The notes beneath the pieces are model-generated. The model was not told the origin of the DNA. It saw only the letters and a list, made by a program, of their open reading frames with translations, and did no database searches. Shown one piece after another: positions 1 to 6,330 of a DNA stretch of 19,776 bases. Each line of letters begins with the position of its first letter. Within the stretch, counting starts at the first letter, position 1. The translations under genes were made by a program, and so were the position numbers. Source of the DNA: 2-01-FULL-49-22 sp036507655. GTDB taxonomy: Bacteria; Patescibacteriota; Saccharimonadia; Saccharimonadales; UBA10212. The stretch is from positions 1 through 19,776 of the forward strand of contig DATCIS010000034.1 in the NCBI GenBank assembly GCA_036507655.1, in the 5' to 3' direction.

Positions 1-12
1 AGGGTTTATATT

Positions 13-34
13 GCGTATTCCTCGCATAATACGC
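13..34. repeat. Small hairpin at left edge
   Basis: A 7-bp inverted repeat, GCGTATT at 13-19 and AATACGC at 28-34, with an 8-base loop. No T-run follows on either strand, so it is not a clear terminator. The rest of positions 1-115 shows no gene I can support. Confidence 0.4.
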
Positions 35-74
35 CCTCCCCCTAATTAATTTGTACTTTTATTGTCCTCCCGTC

Positions 75-99
75 AAAGCACTAGCGATATGGTGCTTTT
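75..99. terminator. Hairpin downstream of the kinase gene
   Basis: AAAGCAC (75-81) pairs with GTGCTTT (92-98) around a 10-base loop. On the plus strand a short T-run continues after the stem, as in a weak intrinsic terminator. On the minus strand it lies about 17 bases past the stop of the gene at 116-685 and could end the dnaG-rpoD-sigma-kinase run. The T-run is short, so a weak call. Confidence 0.4.
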
Positions 100-115
100 G
101 TCAACATTTTTGCAC

Positions 116-685
116 CTATTTCAAGCCCAGGGCTTTACTGGCGGCAGACTTAAAGGTTTCGATGTCATTACCGTTATTCTCAATAAAAATGTCGGCTTTG
201 GCTTTAACCCCGTCCAGATTCAAAGTAGCTTCATCGCCTCTGTGGTGTTGCATTTGGGTCTTTTCTTCGGCTACAAATTCAGCAAAACTGACTTTATCCT
301 CACTTCCCCGTTCTCGGGCCATCAGCCGTTTATACCGGACGCGCGGATCGGCGTCGGTCCAAACAACTTTACCACCGAGTTCATGAACCCGCTGCGCTTC
401 GGCCGGGTGCCGCAAACTGGCTATCACTAACCCTTGCGGTTTCTTTTTTAGTGATTCGAATTCTTGCGCAGCTCTATCTATCAAAACTGCTGCGCCTTGC
501 TCCCGTCGCCACCGCGCGCTTAATTTACGCAGATTTTCCCGGCTCAAAGCTGCACCGTGCCGTTTTAATTCATCACGCAAAATATCTGAGATAGATACAT
601 ACAGCCAAGCAAAATTATCAGCTAGCATCTCGCCGATAGTATCTTTACCTGAGCCGTCTGTACCGCCAATCCCAATCAGTGTCAT
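116..685 (-). CDS. Small P-loop nucleoside/CoA kinase-like protein (AAA/adenylate kinase fold)
   Basis: This is a 189-aa soluble protein. It opens with a Walker A loop, GTDGSGKDT (residues 8-16), right after the first beta strand, as in dephospho-CoA kinase and other NMP-kinase-fold enzymes. It has a middle segment with a hydrophobic strand and Arg (VIASLRHPAE) resembling a Walker B/lid region, and an Arg-rich stretch (RYKRLMARERG) that could form the lid. This supports phosphoryl transfer from ATP to a small acceptor. The acceptor cannot be read from sequence, and a true CoaE would normally show clearer CoaE motifs. It is the last gene of the dnaG-rpoD-sigma run, 14 bases after the second sigma factor. 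It has its own -10-like box and no SD. Deoxynucleoside, cytidylate or dephospho-CoA kinase are all possible. Confidence 0.6.
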   Translation of the reverse strand: MTLIGIGGTDGSGKDTIGEMLADNFAWLYVSISDILRDELKRHGAALSRENLRKLSARWRREQGAAVLIDRAAQEFESLKKKPQGLVIASLRHPAEAQRVHELGGKVVWTDADPRVRYKRLMARERGSEDKVSFAEFVAEEKTQMQHHRGDEATLNLDGVKAKADIFIENNGNDIETFKSAASKALGLK

Positions 686-697
686 GCGGCTATTTTA
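686..697 (-). promoter_or_regulatory. Leaderless-type -10 of the kinase gene
   Basis: On the minus strand TAAAAT (697-692) is followed by 6 bases (AGCCGC) and then ATG. No SD is present. The box fits in the 14-base gap after the sigma gene, just behind its stop codon. Confidence 0.5.
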
Positions 698-699
698 AC

Positions 700-1695
700 T
701 TATTGCAAGCTCTCGTAATCTAAGCCGTGCTTTTCGGCAATGAACCCCAGTTTTTTAAGAGCGTTTTTTTCAATTTGGCGAACGCGCTCGCGAGTTATTC
801 CCATATTCTCGCCTACAACTTCCAGAGTTTGTGGTTGCCCTGCGTATTGACCTAAGCCGAATCGTCTATTAATTATCTCTTGATCGCGCTCATTACCAAG
901 TGCATCCAGTAGCTCAGCTACCTTAGATTGCCTAAAACTTTGTTGAGCATTATCTTCTACCTCAAAAGTCGCTTCAGTGCTTGGTATAAGATCACCAAAT
1001 ACACTGTTGCCATCTCCTACTGGAGTTTCCAAACTAATAGGGTCGGATTTTGCAAGACGATCTATCAGTTCTTCAATTTCACCTGTGCTCATCTGGATTT
1101 CTGCGCCAATTTCAGCATTTGACGGCTCGCGATAAAGTTTTTGAGCCAGAATACGGCGGGTTTTATTTATCTTATTAAATCTCTCTGAGATATGGACCGG
1201 CATCCTTATAGTCCGTCCGTGATCGGCAATAGCACGCGTGACTGACTGTTTTATCCACCATGTGGCATAGGTACTTAATTTAAACCCCAGCTTGTAATCG
1301 TACTTTTCAATAGCCCTCATTAGTCCCAGATTTCCTTCTTGTATCAAGTCCAAAAGCGGGACCGGCGCTTTGGTGTAATTTCGTGTTATGGACATAACCA
1401 AGCGCAGGTTGCGTTCAATCAACTCTCGCCGAGCTTCTTCATCGCCTTCATCTTTCCGGCGGGCCAGCTCTCTTTCTTGCTCACGAGTCAAGACAGGCCT
1501 TTCCCCCATTTGTCTGATATACAGCTTCAAAGGGTCCATTGTTTCAGTGCGCGCGACGTTGGCCGAATCGGCTTCCGGAATGCCATCAGACCCCTCCTTT
1601 ACTAAATGCAGGCCATGATAGGCCAGTTCTTCGGAGGAAATTGAATAAGAATCTATTTCGTTTGGATCAGGGTATTGGTCATAAGAAACTTTCAT
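700..1695 (-). CDS. Second sigma-70 family factor (group 2-like)
   Basis: A 331-aa sigma factor with region 1.2 (DPLKLYIRQMGERPVLT, about residues 54-70), region 2 (LIQEGNLGLMRAIEKYDY, then STYATWWIKQSVTRAIADH), region 3 (TIRMPVHISERFNKI) and region 4 with a helix-turn-helix ending in GITRERVRQIEKNALKKL. It lacks the long basic N-terminus of its neighbour RpoD and differs where RpoD has VGRGLDLLDLIQ (here TKAPVPLLDLIQ). Region 2.4 is nearly identical to RpoD, so it should read a similar -10 box. The adjacent pair looks like a duplication in which this copy became a non-primary (group 2) factor; that role is inferred. It lies 40 bases after rpoD, with its own TATAAT box, so it may be transcribed separately from dnaG-rpoD. 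Confidence 0.9.
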   Translation of the reverse strand: MKVSYDQYPDPNEIDSYSISSEELAYHGLHLVKEGSDGIPEADSANVARTETMDPLKLYIRQMGERPVLTREQERELARRKDEGDEEARRELIERNLRLVMSITRNYTKAPVPLLDLIQEGNLGLMRAIEKYDYKLGFKLSTYATWWIKQSVTRAIADHGRTIRMPVHISERFNKINKTRRILAQKLYREPSNAEIGAEIQMSTGEIEELIDRLAKSDPISLETPVGDGNSVFGDLIPSTEATFEVEDNAQQSFRQSKVAELLDALGNERDQEIINRRFGLGQYAGQPQTLEVVGENMGITRERVRQIEKNALKKLGFIAEKHGLDYESLQ

Positions 1696-1708
1696 CCGGA
1701 TGATTATA
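1696..1708 (-). promoter_or_regulatory. Leaderless-type promoter of the second sigma gene
   Basis: A perfect TATAAT (minus strand, 1708-1703) is followed by 7 bases (CATCCGG) and the ATG at 1695. No SD and no convincing -35 are seen. Transcription would start at or next to the A of ATG. Confidence 0.65.
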
Positions 1709-1735
1709 CTCTAGAGCTGCCTAATAACCATGTGC

Positions 1736-2884
1736 TTATTGCAGGTATTCGTGGAGTTTGCGGGTTTCTCTATGCTTACGCAGCTTAGCTAAGGCCTTGG
1801 CTTCTATCTGGCGGATGCGTTCGCGGGTGACGCTGAACTCTTGTCCAACCTCCTCGAGCGTATGGCTTTTGCCATCTTCCAGCCCAAAGCGCAGCTTTAA
1901 GATTTTCTGTTCGCGATCGGTCAATGTCCCCAAGATTGTTCTGACTTGCTCTTTCAAAAGCTGTTCAGAGGCCGACTCGGTAGGTGTTTTGGCGTCTTCG
2001 TCCTCGATAAAGTCGCCCAATACTGAGTCTTCTTCGTCATCTCGCACGCTGGCATCAAGACTCGAAATATCTTGCTTGATTTTCATAATGTGCTCGACTT
2101 TATCAACATCCATCTCCATCGCGGCGGCAATTTCATCGTTGGTCGGCTCGCGGTTGAGCTCTTGCGTCAGGCGGCGCTGGGTACGCAGCAATTTATTGAT
2201 GGTTTCGACCATGTGCACGGGAATGCGGATTGTACGGGCTTGATCGGCAATGGCCCGGGTAATGGCCTGGCGGATCCACCAAGTAGCATAGGTACTGAAT
2301 TTGAACCCACGGTCGGGGTCGAATTTCTCAACCGCCCGCAGCAGACCGGTGTTGCCTTCCTGGATTAAATCAAGCAGGTCCAAACCACGCCCAACATAGC
2401 GTTTGGCGATGGAAACCACCAGGCGCATGTTGGCCTCGGCCATACCATCTTTGGCCTTTTTGCTGCCGGACTTGACTTTGCGAGCCAGCGCCAGCTCTTC
2501 TTCCGGCGTCAACAGTGGGATTTTACCGATTTCGCGCAGATAAAGTCGCACCGAGTCATCGGAGATATCTTCCAAATAGGAAGTGCCAGTCTTAAGGAGT
2601 TCTTCTTCAGATTCTCCGGCCACCCATTCGTCACTCAAACTTCGTGCGTCGGGCTCGGCTTCTGGGATTAATTCGATTTCTGCTTCGACCAGCTCGGCAT
2701 AGAGATTATCAAGAATGTCGATATTGGCCGGCGTGTCCGGAATCAGAGCAAAAATCTCCTTCTGGGCCAGCTTACCCTCTTTTTTGCCACGCTCGACCAG
2801 CTGCTCAATCTGCCGTTCATAAGAACGGGGAGCACGCTGCCTGGGCTGGCGAGGTGGCTTCCTAGGCTCGTTCTTCTTAGTCAT
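1736..2884 (-). CDS. rpoD: Primary sigma factor RpoD (sigma-70)
   Basis: A 382-aa housekeeping sigma factor. The N-terminus is basic and proline-rich (residues 1-25), followed by a region 1.1-like helical domain. Then come region 1.2 (DSVRLYLREIGKIPLLTPEEE), region 2 (LDLIQEGNTGLLRAVEKFD; FSTYATWWIRQAITRAIADQ), region 3 (RTIRIPVHMVETINKL) and region 4 (LRFGLEDG, then the -35-reading helix SVTRERIRQIEAKALAKLR). It is at the short end for RpoD and lacks the large non-conserved insert of proteobacteria. It starts 10 bases after dnaG ends, the classic dnaG-rpoD order, so the two are probably co-transcribed. Only a weak GAAGG sits upstream, about 14 bases from the ATG. The start gives a complete domain order. 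Confidence 0.96.
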   Translation of the reverse strand: MTKKNEPRKPPRQPRQRAPRSYERQIEQLVERGKKEGKLAQKEIFALIPDTPANIDILDNLYAELVEAEIELIPEAEPDARSLSDEWVAGESEEELLKTGTSYLEDISDDSVRLYLREIGKIPLLTPEEELALARKVKSGSKKAKDGMAEANMRLVVSIAKRYVGRGLDLLDLIQEGNTGLLRAVEKFDPDRGFKFSTYATWWIRQAITRAIADQARTIRIPVHMVETINKLLRTQRRLTQELNREPTNDEIAAAMEMDVDKVEHIMKIKQDISSLDASVRDDEEDSVLGDFIEDEDAKTPTESASEQLLKEQVRTILGTLTDREQKILKLRFGLEDGKSHTLEEVGQEFSVTRERIRQIEAKALAKLRKHRETRKLHEYLQ

Positions 2885-2894
2885 AGTTATAATC

Positions 2895-4637
2895 TCAAAC
2901 CTTCACAATTAACTTATTGAGCTCATCGACCTGGCGCATCATGTTCTTTAATTTTTTCTCGTCGGTGGTAGATTGCATCTCGGCTACCAGTTTAGTCTTT
3001 TGTATTTTGACATAGCCCGCTATCAAGCGGTGTTTGAGTCTTTGGGCCTGCTCTTTCAAATCTTCCAGAGGTAAGTCCTCATAAAGTTCCTCAAACTGCA
3101 ATACCAAAACTTTAACATAATCGCTAATCTGTTGCAACTCGCGAGCCAGCTGGGGCTCGCCTTTGAAATCGGAGTGTTCTTTTAGAAATTCAAGCAGCTT
3201 TTTGGGGGCTCCATCGGCGAAATATTCCGGCAGGCAGTCTTCGAGCAACGGTCTGAACTTAGGCTGCATCAAGGCCATCGCCAGTAAGTGGTCTTGCAAT
3301 CGTTGCTGTTCAATATTTTCTCGGTCAACGATAAGTTGTGACTTCGGTTTTCTTAGAGTAGTCTTCTCGACCTTTTGTAAGGAAAACTTGGCGCGAATTG
3401 CATCCAGGCTGGAGTCAGCCAGCTCGGCCAACTTTTTAAGGTAATGATCTTGTTCGACGGCGTCACTCAGGCGGCGGATTACACTAAGCAAGGCATCAGT
3501 GAAGGCCTTTTTACCCGGCGCGGTCTTCAAATCTAACTCCGTGGCGTAGCGCTCAATCAGCCAATCAACGGCATAGGTTGATTGCTTCACGGCCTTTTGC
3601 CACTTTGCCGGGCTTTGGCGAATCAGTTCATCGGGGTCTTTGGCGTCACCTAATACAATGACACTCAAGTTCACCCCTGTTCTCTGAGCCATAGTAATGG
3701 CTCTCTCGGTGGCTGATACGCCGGCGCTGTCGGCGTCAAAGCATAGTCGGATATCTGGAGTAAAACGCTTTAGTTCTCGCAAGTGATTGTCTGTCATGGC
3801 AGTGCCGGCGGTGGCCACGACATTTTTTACCCTGGCCTGATGCGAAGCGATTACATCCATATTACCTTCGGCGATAACGCCGTAGCCGCTTTTGCGAATA
3901 CTGTCTTTTGCCAGATGAAGGCCGAAAACGTGCCGGCCTTTATCATAAACGACTGTCTGCGGCGTGTTGATGTATTTAGGTACGTCTGGCTCGTCATTCA
4001 AAAGGCGGCCGGTGAAGCCGATAATCGCTCCTCGGCTGTCGCAAAGCGGGATCATAATCCGGCCACGGAACATGTCGCTTGGGCCGCCGGCGCGCATAAA
4101 AATTAGTCCTGCCCGACTCATCTCATCGGTATCAAATCCATGCTTGGTCAGAAAATTGGTTAAGGCGCTGCCGGTTTTGGGGGCGTATCCCAACTGCCAA
4201 TCCAACAGAGTTTGTTTTTTGAATCCACGGTCTTTGATTAAGTATTTCAGAGCCGTTCTATTGACGGTCAACTGCTTTTGATAGAACTTGGCGGCCAGTT
4301 CCAGCGCTTCCAGCGCCCGGCTTTTATATTCTTTCCGATGAGCGCTGGAAGCTTGATAATCTTCCAGCTCTACTCCGGCTTTTCGGGCCAAAAGCTCGAG
4401 AGCGCCACGGAAGTCCAACCCTTCCATTTCCATGACGAAAGTAAAAATATCGCCACCCTTACCCGAGGAAAAATCATGCCAAATCTGCTTTTCCGGGCTG
4501 ATCATGAAACTGGGTGTTTTTTCGTTAGTCCAGGGACTTAACGCTTTGAAATTACGGCCGGAACGCTTCAATTGCAGATACTCAGCCACAATGTCCTCAA
4601 CATTAAGTCTCGACTTTACCTCCGCAACCGCATCCAT
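2895..4637 (-). CDS. dnaG: DNA primase DnaG with a zinc-less N-terminal domain
   Basis: A 580-aa primase that makes RNA primers at the replication fork. The N-terminal zinc-ribbon fold is recognisable (NFKALSPWTNEKTPSF, about 29-44, and IWHDFSSGKGGDIFTF, about 52-67). The four metal ligands of the family (CPxH and CxxC) are replaced by S34, T37, D55 and S58. The TOPRIM catalytic core is intact: E257 in AEGNMDVI, the GTAMT turn, and the D301-x-D303 pair in CFDADSAG. A helical C-terminal domain follows (roughly 450-580), presumably for helicase contact. It heads the run dnaG-rpoD-sigma-kinase and is divergent from the Nudix gene. The ATG at 4637 is preceded by TAAGCT plus 6 bases and no SD. A second ATG-like triplet at 4633 is out of frame. 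Confidence 0.95.
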   Translation of the reverse strand: MDAVAEVKSRLNVEDIVAEYLQLKRSGRNFKALSPWTNEKTPSFMISPEKQIWHDFSSGKGGDIFTFVMEMEGLDFRGALELLARKAGVELEDYQASSAHRKEYKSRALEALELAAKFYQKQLTVNRTALKYLIKDRGFKKQTLLDWQLGYAPKTGSALTNFLTKHGFDTDEMSRAGLIFMRAGGPSDMFRGRIMIPLCDSRGAIIGFTGRLLNDEPDVPKYINTPQTVVYDKGRHVFGLHLAKDSIRKSGYGVIAEGNMDVIASHQARVKNVVATAGTAMTDNHLRELKRFTPDIRLCFDADSAGVSATERAITMAQRTGVNLSVIVLGDAKDPDELIRQSPAKWQKAVKQSTYAVDWLIERYATELDLKTAPGKKAFTDALLSVIRRLSDAVEQDHYLKKLAELADSSLDAIRAKFSLQKVEKTTLRKPKSQLIVDRENIEQQRLQDHLLAMALMQPKFRPLLEDCLPEYFADGAPKKLLEFLKEHSDFKGEPQLARELQQISDYVKVLVLQFEELYEDLPLEDLKEQAQRLKHRLIAGYVKIQKTKLVAEMQSTTDEKKLKNMMRQVDELNKLIVKV

Positions 4638-4649
4638 ACTATTAGCTTA
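4638..4649 (-). promoter_or_regulatory. Leaderless-type -10 of dnaG
   Basis: Minus strand: TAAGCT (4649-4644), then 6 bases AATAGT, then ATG. An overlapping TATAAG (4651-4646) would give 8 bases. No SD. The box is built out of the 7-bp repeat array at 4643-4677. Confidence 0.45.
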
Positions 4650-4677
4650 TAGCAGTTAGCTGATAGCTTAAAGCTTT
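4643..4677. repeat. Degenerate 7-bp tandem array (5 units)
   Basis: Five consecutive heptamers: TAGCTTA, TAGCAGT, TAGCTGA, TAGCTTA, AAGCTTT. They fill most of the gap between the divergent dnaG and Nudix genes. Confidence 0.7.
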
Positions 4678-4692
4678 AGGGAAATGGTTTGC

Positions 4693-4705
4693 TATGATGA
4701 GAAAT
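4693..4705 (+). promoter_or_regulatory. Leaderless-type, extended -10 promoter of the Nudix gene
   Basis: TGCTATGAT is an extended -10 (TGnTATGAT; the hexamer is 4693-4698). Seven bases (GAGAAAT) separate it from the ATG at 4706. This makes 4706 the likely start and places the earlier ATGs (4694, 4697) inside or next to the -10 box. Confidence 0.6.
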
Positions 4706-5125
4706 ATGAAACGACCGGGAATTGGCATGGGGGTTTTTATTTTCAATAATAAGAAATTCTTGATGATACTGCGGCACGGTGCACACGGCAGAGGTACCTG
4801 GAGCGTGCCGGGCGGCTGGATGGAATTTGGCGAATCGTTCGAAGATACGGCCAAAAGGGAGGTAGCAGAAGAAGTCGGCCTTAAGATTAAAAATGTGCGC
4901 TTTGGCGCGGTCACCAATACTGTTTTTACCAATGAAGATATTCATTCGGTCACCGTCTGGCTACTCAGCGATTGCGTAAGTGGCGAACCAAAGATACTCG
5001 AGCCGAAAAAAATTAAAAAACTGGCTTGGTCTGATTTTGACTCGCTGCCCAAACCGCTATTCGAACCATGGACTGAATTGTTGAGTTCCGAGTTTATCGG
5101 AAACATCAAAAAACAGCTACAATAG
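4706..5125 (+). CDS. Nudix (NUDT/MutT-like) hydrolase
   Basis: A 139-aa enzyme of the Nudix family, which hydrolyses nucleoside diphosphates linked to another group (NUDIX substrates such as damaged dNTPs or ADP-ribose). A full Nudix box lies at residues 37-59: G37, then E43, and REVAEEVGL at 51-59, matching GX5EX7REUXEEXGU. The metal-binding glutamates are all present. The N-terminus (RPGIGMGVFIF) and the motif GTWSVPGGWMEFGES resemble the small NUDT15/MTH-like group, but the substrate cannot be told from sequence. An ATG at 4694 would add four residues (MMRN); I prefer 4706 because the -10 box TATGAT covers the upstream ATGs and the 7-base spacing matches other genes here. The following gene starts 5 bases later but has its own -10 box. 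Confidence 0.92.
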   Translation: MKRPGIGMGVFIFNNKKFLMILRHGAHGRGTWSVPGGWMEFGESFEDTAKREVAEEVGLKIKNVRFGAVTNTVFTNEDIHSVTVWLLSDCVSGEPKILEPKKIKKLAWSDFDSLPKPLFEPWTELLSSEFIGNIKKQLQ

Positions 5126-5130
5126 TTCTT
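5118..5130 (+). promoter_or_regulatory. Leaderless-type promoter of the membrane-anchored gene
   Basis: GCTACAAT contains TACAAT (5118-5123), followed by 7 bases (AGTTCTT) and ATG at 5131. The box overlaps the last codons and the TAG stop of the Nudix gene. No SD. Confidence 0.6.
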
Positions 5131-5757
5131 ATGCCTTCGCAGACCGATCAACCTCCTGCGCAAACCGAGCCAGCTGACTTTGGCTTTATGCTCAATCAGC
5201 AACAGCCGCCGGCACCAACAAGCCCAACCGCACGGTTTGCTAAGTTCGGCAAACCGGCCAAACTCCTTATCTTAGCCCTTATAGCCTTAATCATTGTTAT
5301 CGTAGTAGCGCTGATTTTTAGCGGCGGCGATAAAAACTCCAATCAAGTCTTGAACTTGATGACACAGAACCAAGAAATTGTTCGAGTCAGCCAGTTGCAG
5401 GACCAAAAGTTCACTGATGCGAACACCAAGGGACTATCGGCTACGACTCAATCAGTAATGAGTAGCCAGAAGGTTGAACTAGCAGATTATTTAGCCAAAG
5501 CCAAAGTTAAATATGGCGAACAGCAACTAGCTACTGGGTTGAATAAGAATACTGATACCGAGTTAGAGGCCGCCGCCAAGAACAACAATTTGGACCAAGC
5601 TTATATCTCGTACCTAAAGACCTCCATGGTCGAATATCTGAATTCTTTGAACGAGACATTTCAAGCGACAAAGTCCAAAACCCTGAAAAGCACACTGCAA
5701 TCGGCCTATGACAGCATACAAACCTTGCTAAAATCGCCGCAGTTTAAGTCTGCATAA
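5131..5757 (+). CDS. Membrane-anchored protein of unknown function
   Basis: A 208-aa protein I do not recognise. Residues 1-43 are Pro/Gln/Thr-rich and probably disordered and cytoplasmic. Residues 44-64 are one strong transmembrane helix (LLILALIALIIVIVVALIF). The remaining ~140 residues are polar, Lys/Gln/Ser-rich and predicted helical, likely a helical or coiled-coil external domain (N-in topology inferred). There are no Cys and no enzyme motif. Genes of this plan (disordered Pro-rich tail, one TM, helical domain) recur in this window at 16532 and 17531, and all may be cell-surface proteins. The start is set by the TACAAT box 7 bases upstream. It ends in the palindrome at 5787-5824. Confidence 0.8.
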   Translation: MPSQTDQPPAQTEPADFGFMLNQQQPPAPTSPTARFAKFGKPAKLLILALIALIIVIVVALIFSGGDKNSNQVLNLMTQNQEIVRVSQLQDQKFTDANTKGLSATTQSVMSSQKVELADYLAKAKVKYGEQQLATGLNKNTDTELEAAAKNNNLDQAYISYLKTSMVEYLNSLNETFQATKSKTLKSTLQSAYDSIQTLLKSPQFKSA

Positions 5758-5786
5758 GTGATTAGTAACTAGAATAATAGCTACAA

Positions 5787-5824
5787 AATCACCCTATTGT
5801 CTCAGCTGAGACAATAGGGTGATT
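5787..5824. terminator. 38-bp perfect palindrome, bidirectional terminator
   Basis: AATCACCCTATTGTCTCAG (5787-5805) is followed directly by its exact reverse complement (5806-5824), with no loop. It separates two convergent genes and covers the first two bases of the stop triplet (5823-5825) of the MmcQ-like gene. As RNA it folds into one long hairpin in either direction. A bidirectional terminator is the simplest reading, although there is no long T-run. Confidence 0.7.
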
Positions 5825-6170
5825 AGCTTGTCTCTGAAACTAAGTCGTAGGAATGTCTTATTAAGTCTTTGATTTCTTCCCAGCTTAATTGGCCAGTGAG
5901 GACAATAGTATTCCAGTGCTTTTTGTTGAGATGATATCCCGGCATGACTGTGTCGTACTTTGCCCGCAGAGTCTCGGCTAGATTCGGGTCGCATTTTAGG
6001 CTCAATCGAACTGGGTCAGATTTTTCGGCAATAATGGCGAACATTTTGTCCTGCCCTGAGCGGGTCGAAGGGTCGGCGATTTTATAGACTGCGGCTTCTT
6101 TGCCAAACGGATAGTCTAGCCGGGTGTTCGGTATACTAAGAATATATTTCTCAACGGTCTTATGGTCCAT
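5823..6170 (-). CDS. MmcQ/YjbR-like DNA-binding family protein
   Basis: A 115-aa protein of the MmcQ/YjbR (CyaY-like fold) family. It shows the family order: N-terminal helix (MDHKTVEKYILSIPN), DYPFG, a strand VYKI, KMFAII, then LSLKCDPN, an MPGYHLNKKHWNTI segment and a C-terminal SWEEIKDLIRHSYDLV helix. YjbR-type proteins are called DNA-binding, but their cellular role is poorly defined. Residues 32-41 (ADPSTRSGQD) look like an insertion: the family normally passes straight from the VYKI strand to KMFA, and this stretch is encoded by a dispersed repeat (6054-6072). The frame stays open upstream to a TTG at 6200, but the family starts at MDHK, so I choose 6170. No good -10 or SD is adjacent to 6170. 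Confidence 0.85.
   Translation of the reverse strand: MDHKTVEKYILSIPNTRLDYPFGKEAAVYKIADPSTRSGQDKMFAIIAEKSDPVRLSLKCDPNLAETLRAKYDTVMPGYHLNKKHWNTIVLTGQLSWEEIKDLIRHSYDLVSETS
6054..6072. repeat. Dispersed palindromic repeat inside the MmcQ-like gene
   Basis: CCCTGAGCGGGTCGAAGGG, an imperfect palindrome of the widely seen CCCTGAGC-n-GTCGAAGGG type. A related copy is at 15099-15119. It encodes about ten extra residues in frame. Confidence 0.6.
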
Positions 6171-6193
6171 AATCAATATTCCATAATTACTGA

Positions 6194-6325
6194 CTCTCAA
6201 ACCTCCTCCCAGAACCGTTCACGCGCGGACGGTAGGCTGCCTGAGCTGCTATTAGAAATTCTAGCATCTCTGCAGCCTACCGGCCCGGCTCCACTTCGGC
6301 CTGAGTTCTGTCCGAAGGTTGAGAG
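6194..6325. ncRNA. Putative structured RNA between capA-like and mmcQ-like genes
   Basis: Nested inverted repeats fill this 160-base gap. The outer stem is CTCTCAAACCTCC (6194-6206) with GAAGGTTGAGAG (6314-6325). Then CAGAAC (6210-6215) pairs with GTTCTG (6305-6310), and an 11-bp perfect stem, 6230-6240 with 6272-6282, closes the core. Strand is unclear. On the minus strand a TAGACT box (6333-6328) overlaps the CapA-like stop, 7 bases before the outer stem; on the plus strand CATAAT (6182-6187) sits 6 bases before it. It could be an independent RNA, a leader of the MmcQ-like gene, or a dispersed palindromic element. The pairing was found by eye only. Confidence 0.4.
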
Positions 6326-6330
6326 CCAGT

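Noticed and set aside
51..430. Plus-strand open frames at the left edge
   Set aside because: They are antisense shadows of the P-loop kinase gene, with no promoter or motif.
6201..6210. GGGAGGAGG on the minus strand as the SD of the MmcQ-like gene
   Set aside because: It is over 30 bases from ATG 6170 and too close to TTG 6200, and it pairs in the outer stem of the structured element.
6194..6325. A group II intron domain V
   Set aside because: Only the GAGCCG/CGGTTC ends match; the stem between them is far longer than the standard 34 bases, and there is no room for the other domains or a maturase.
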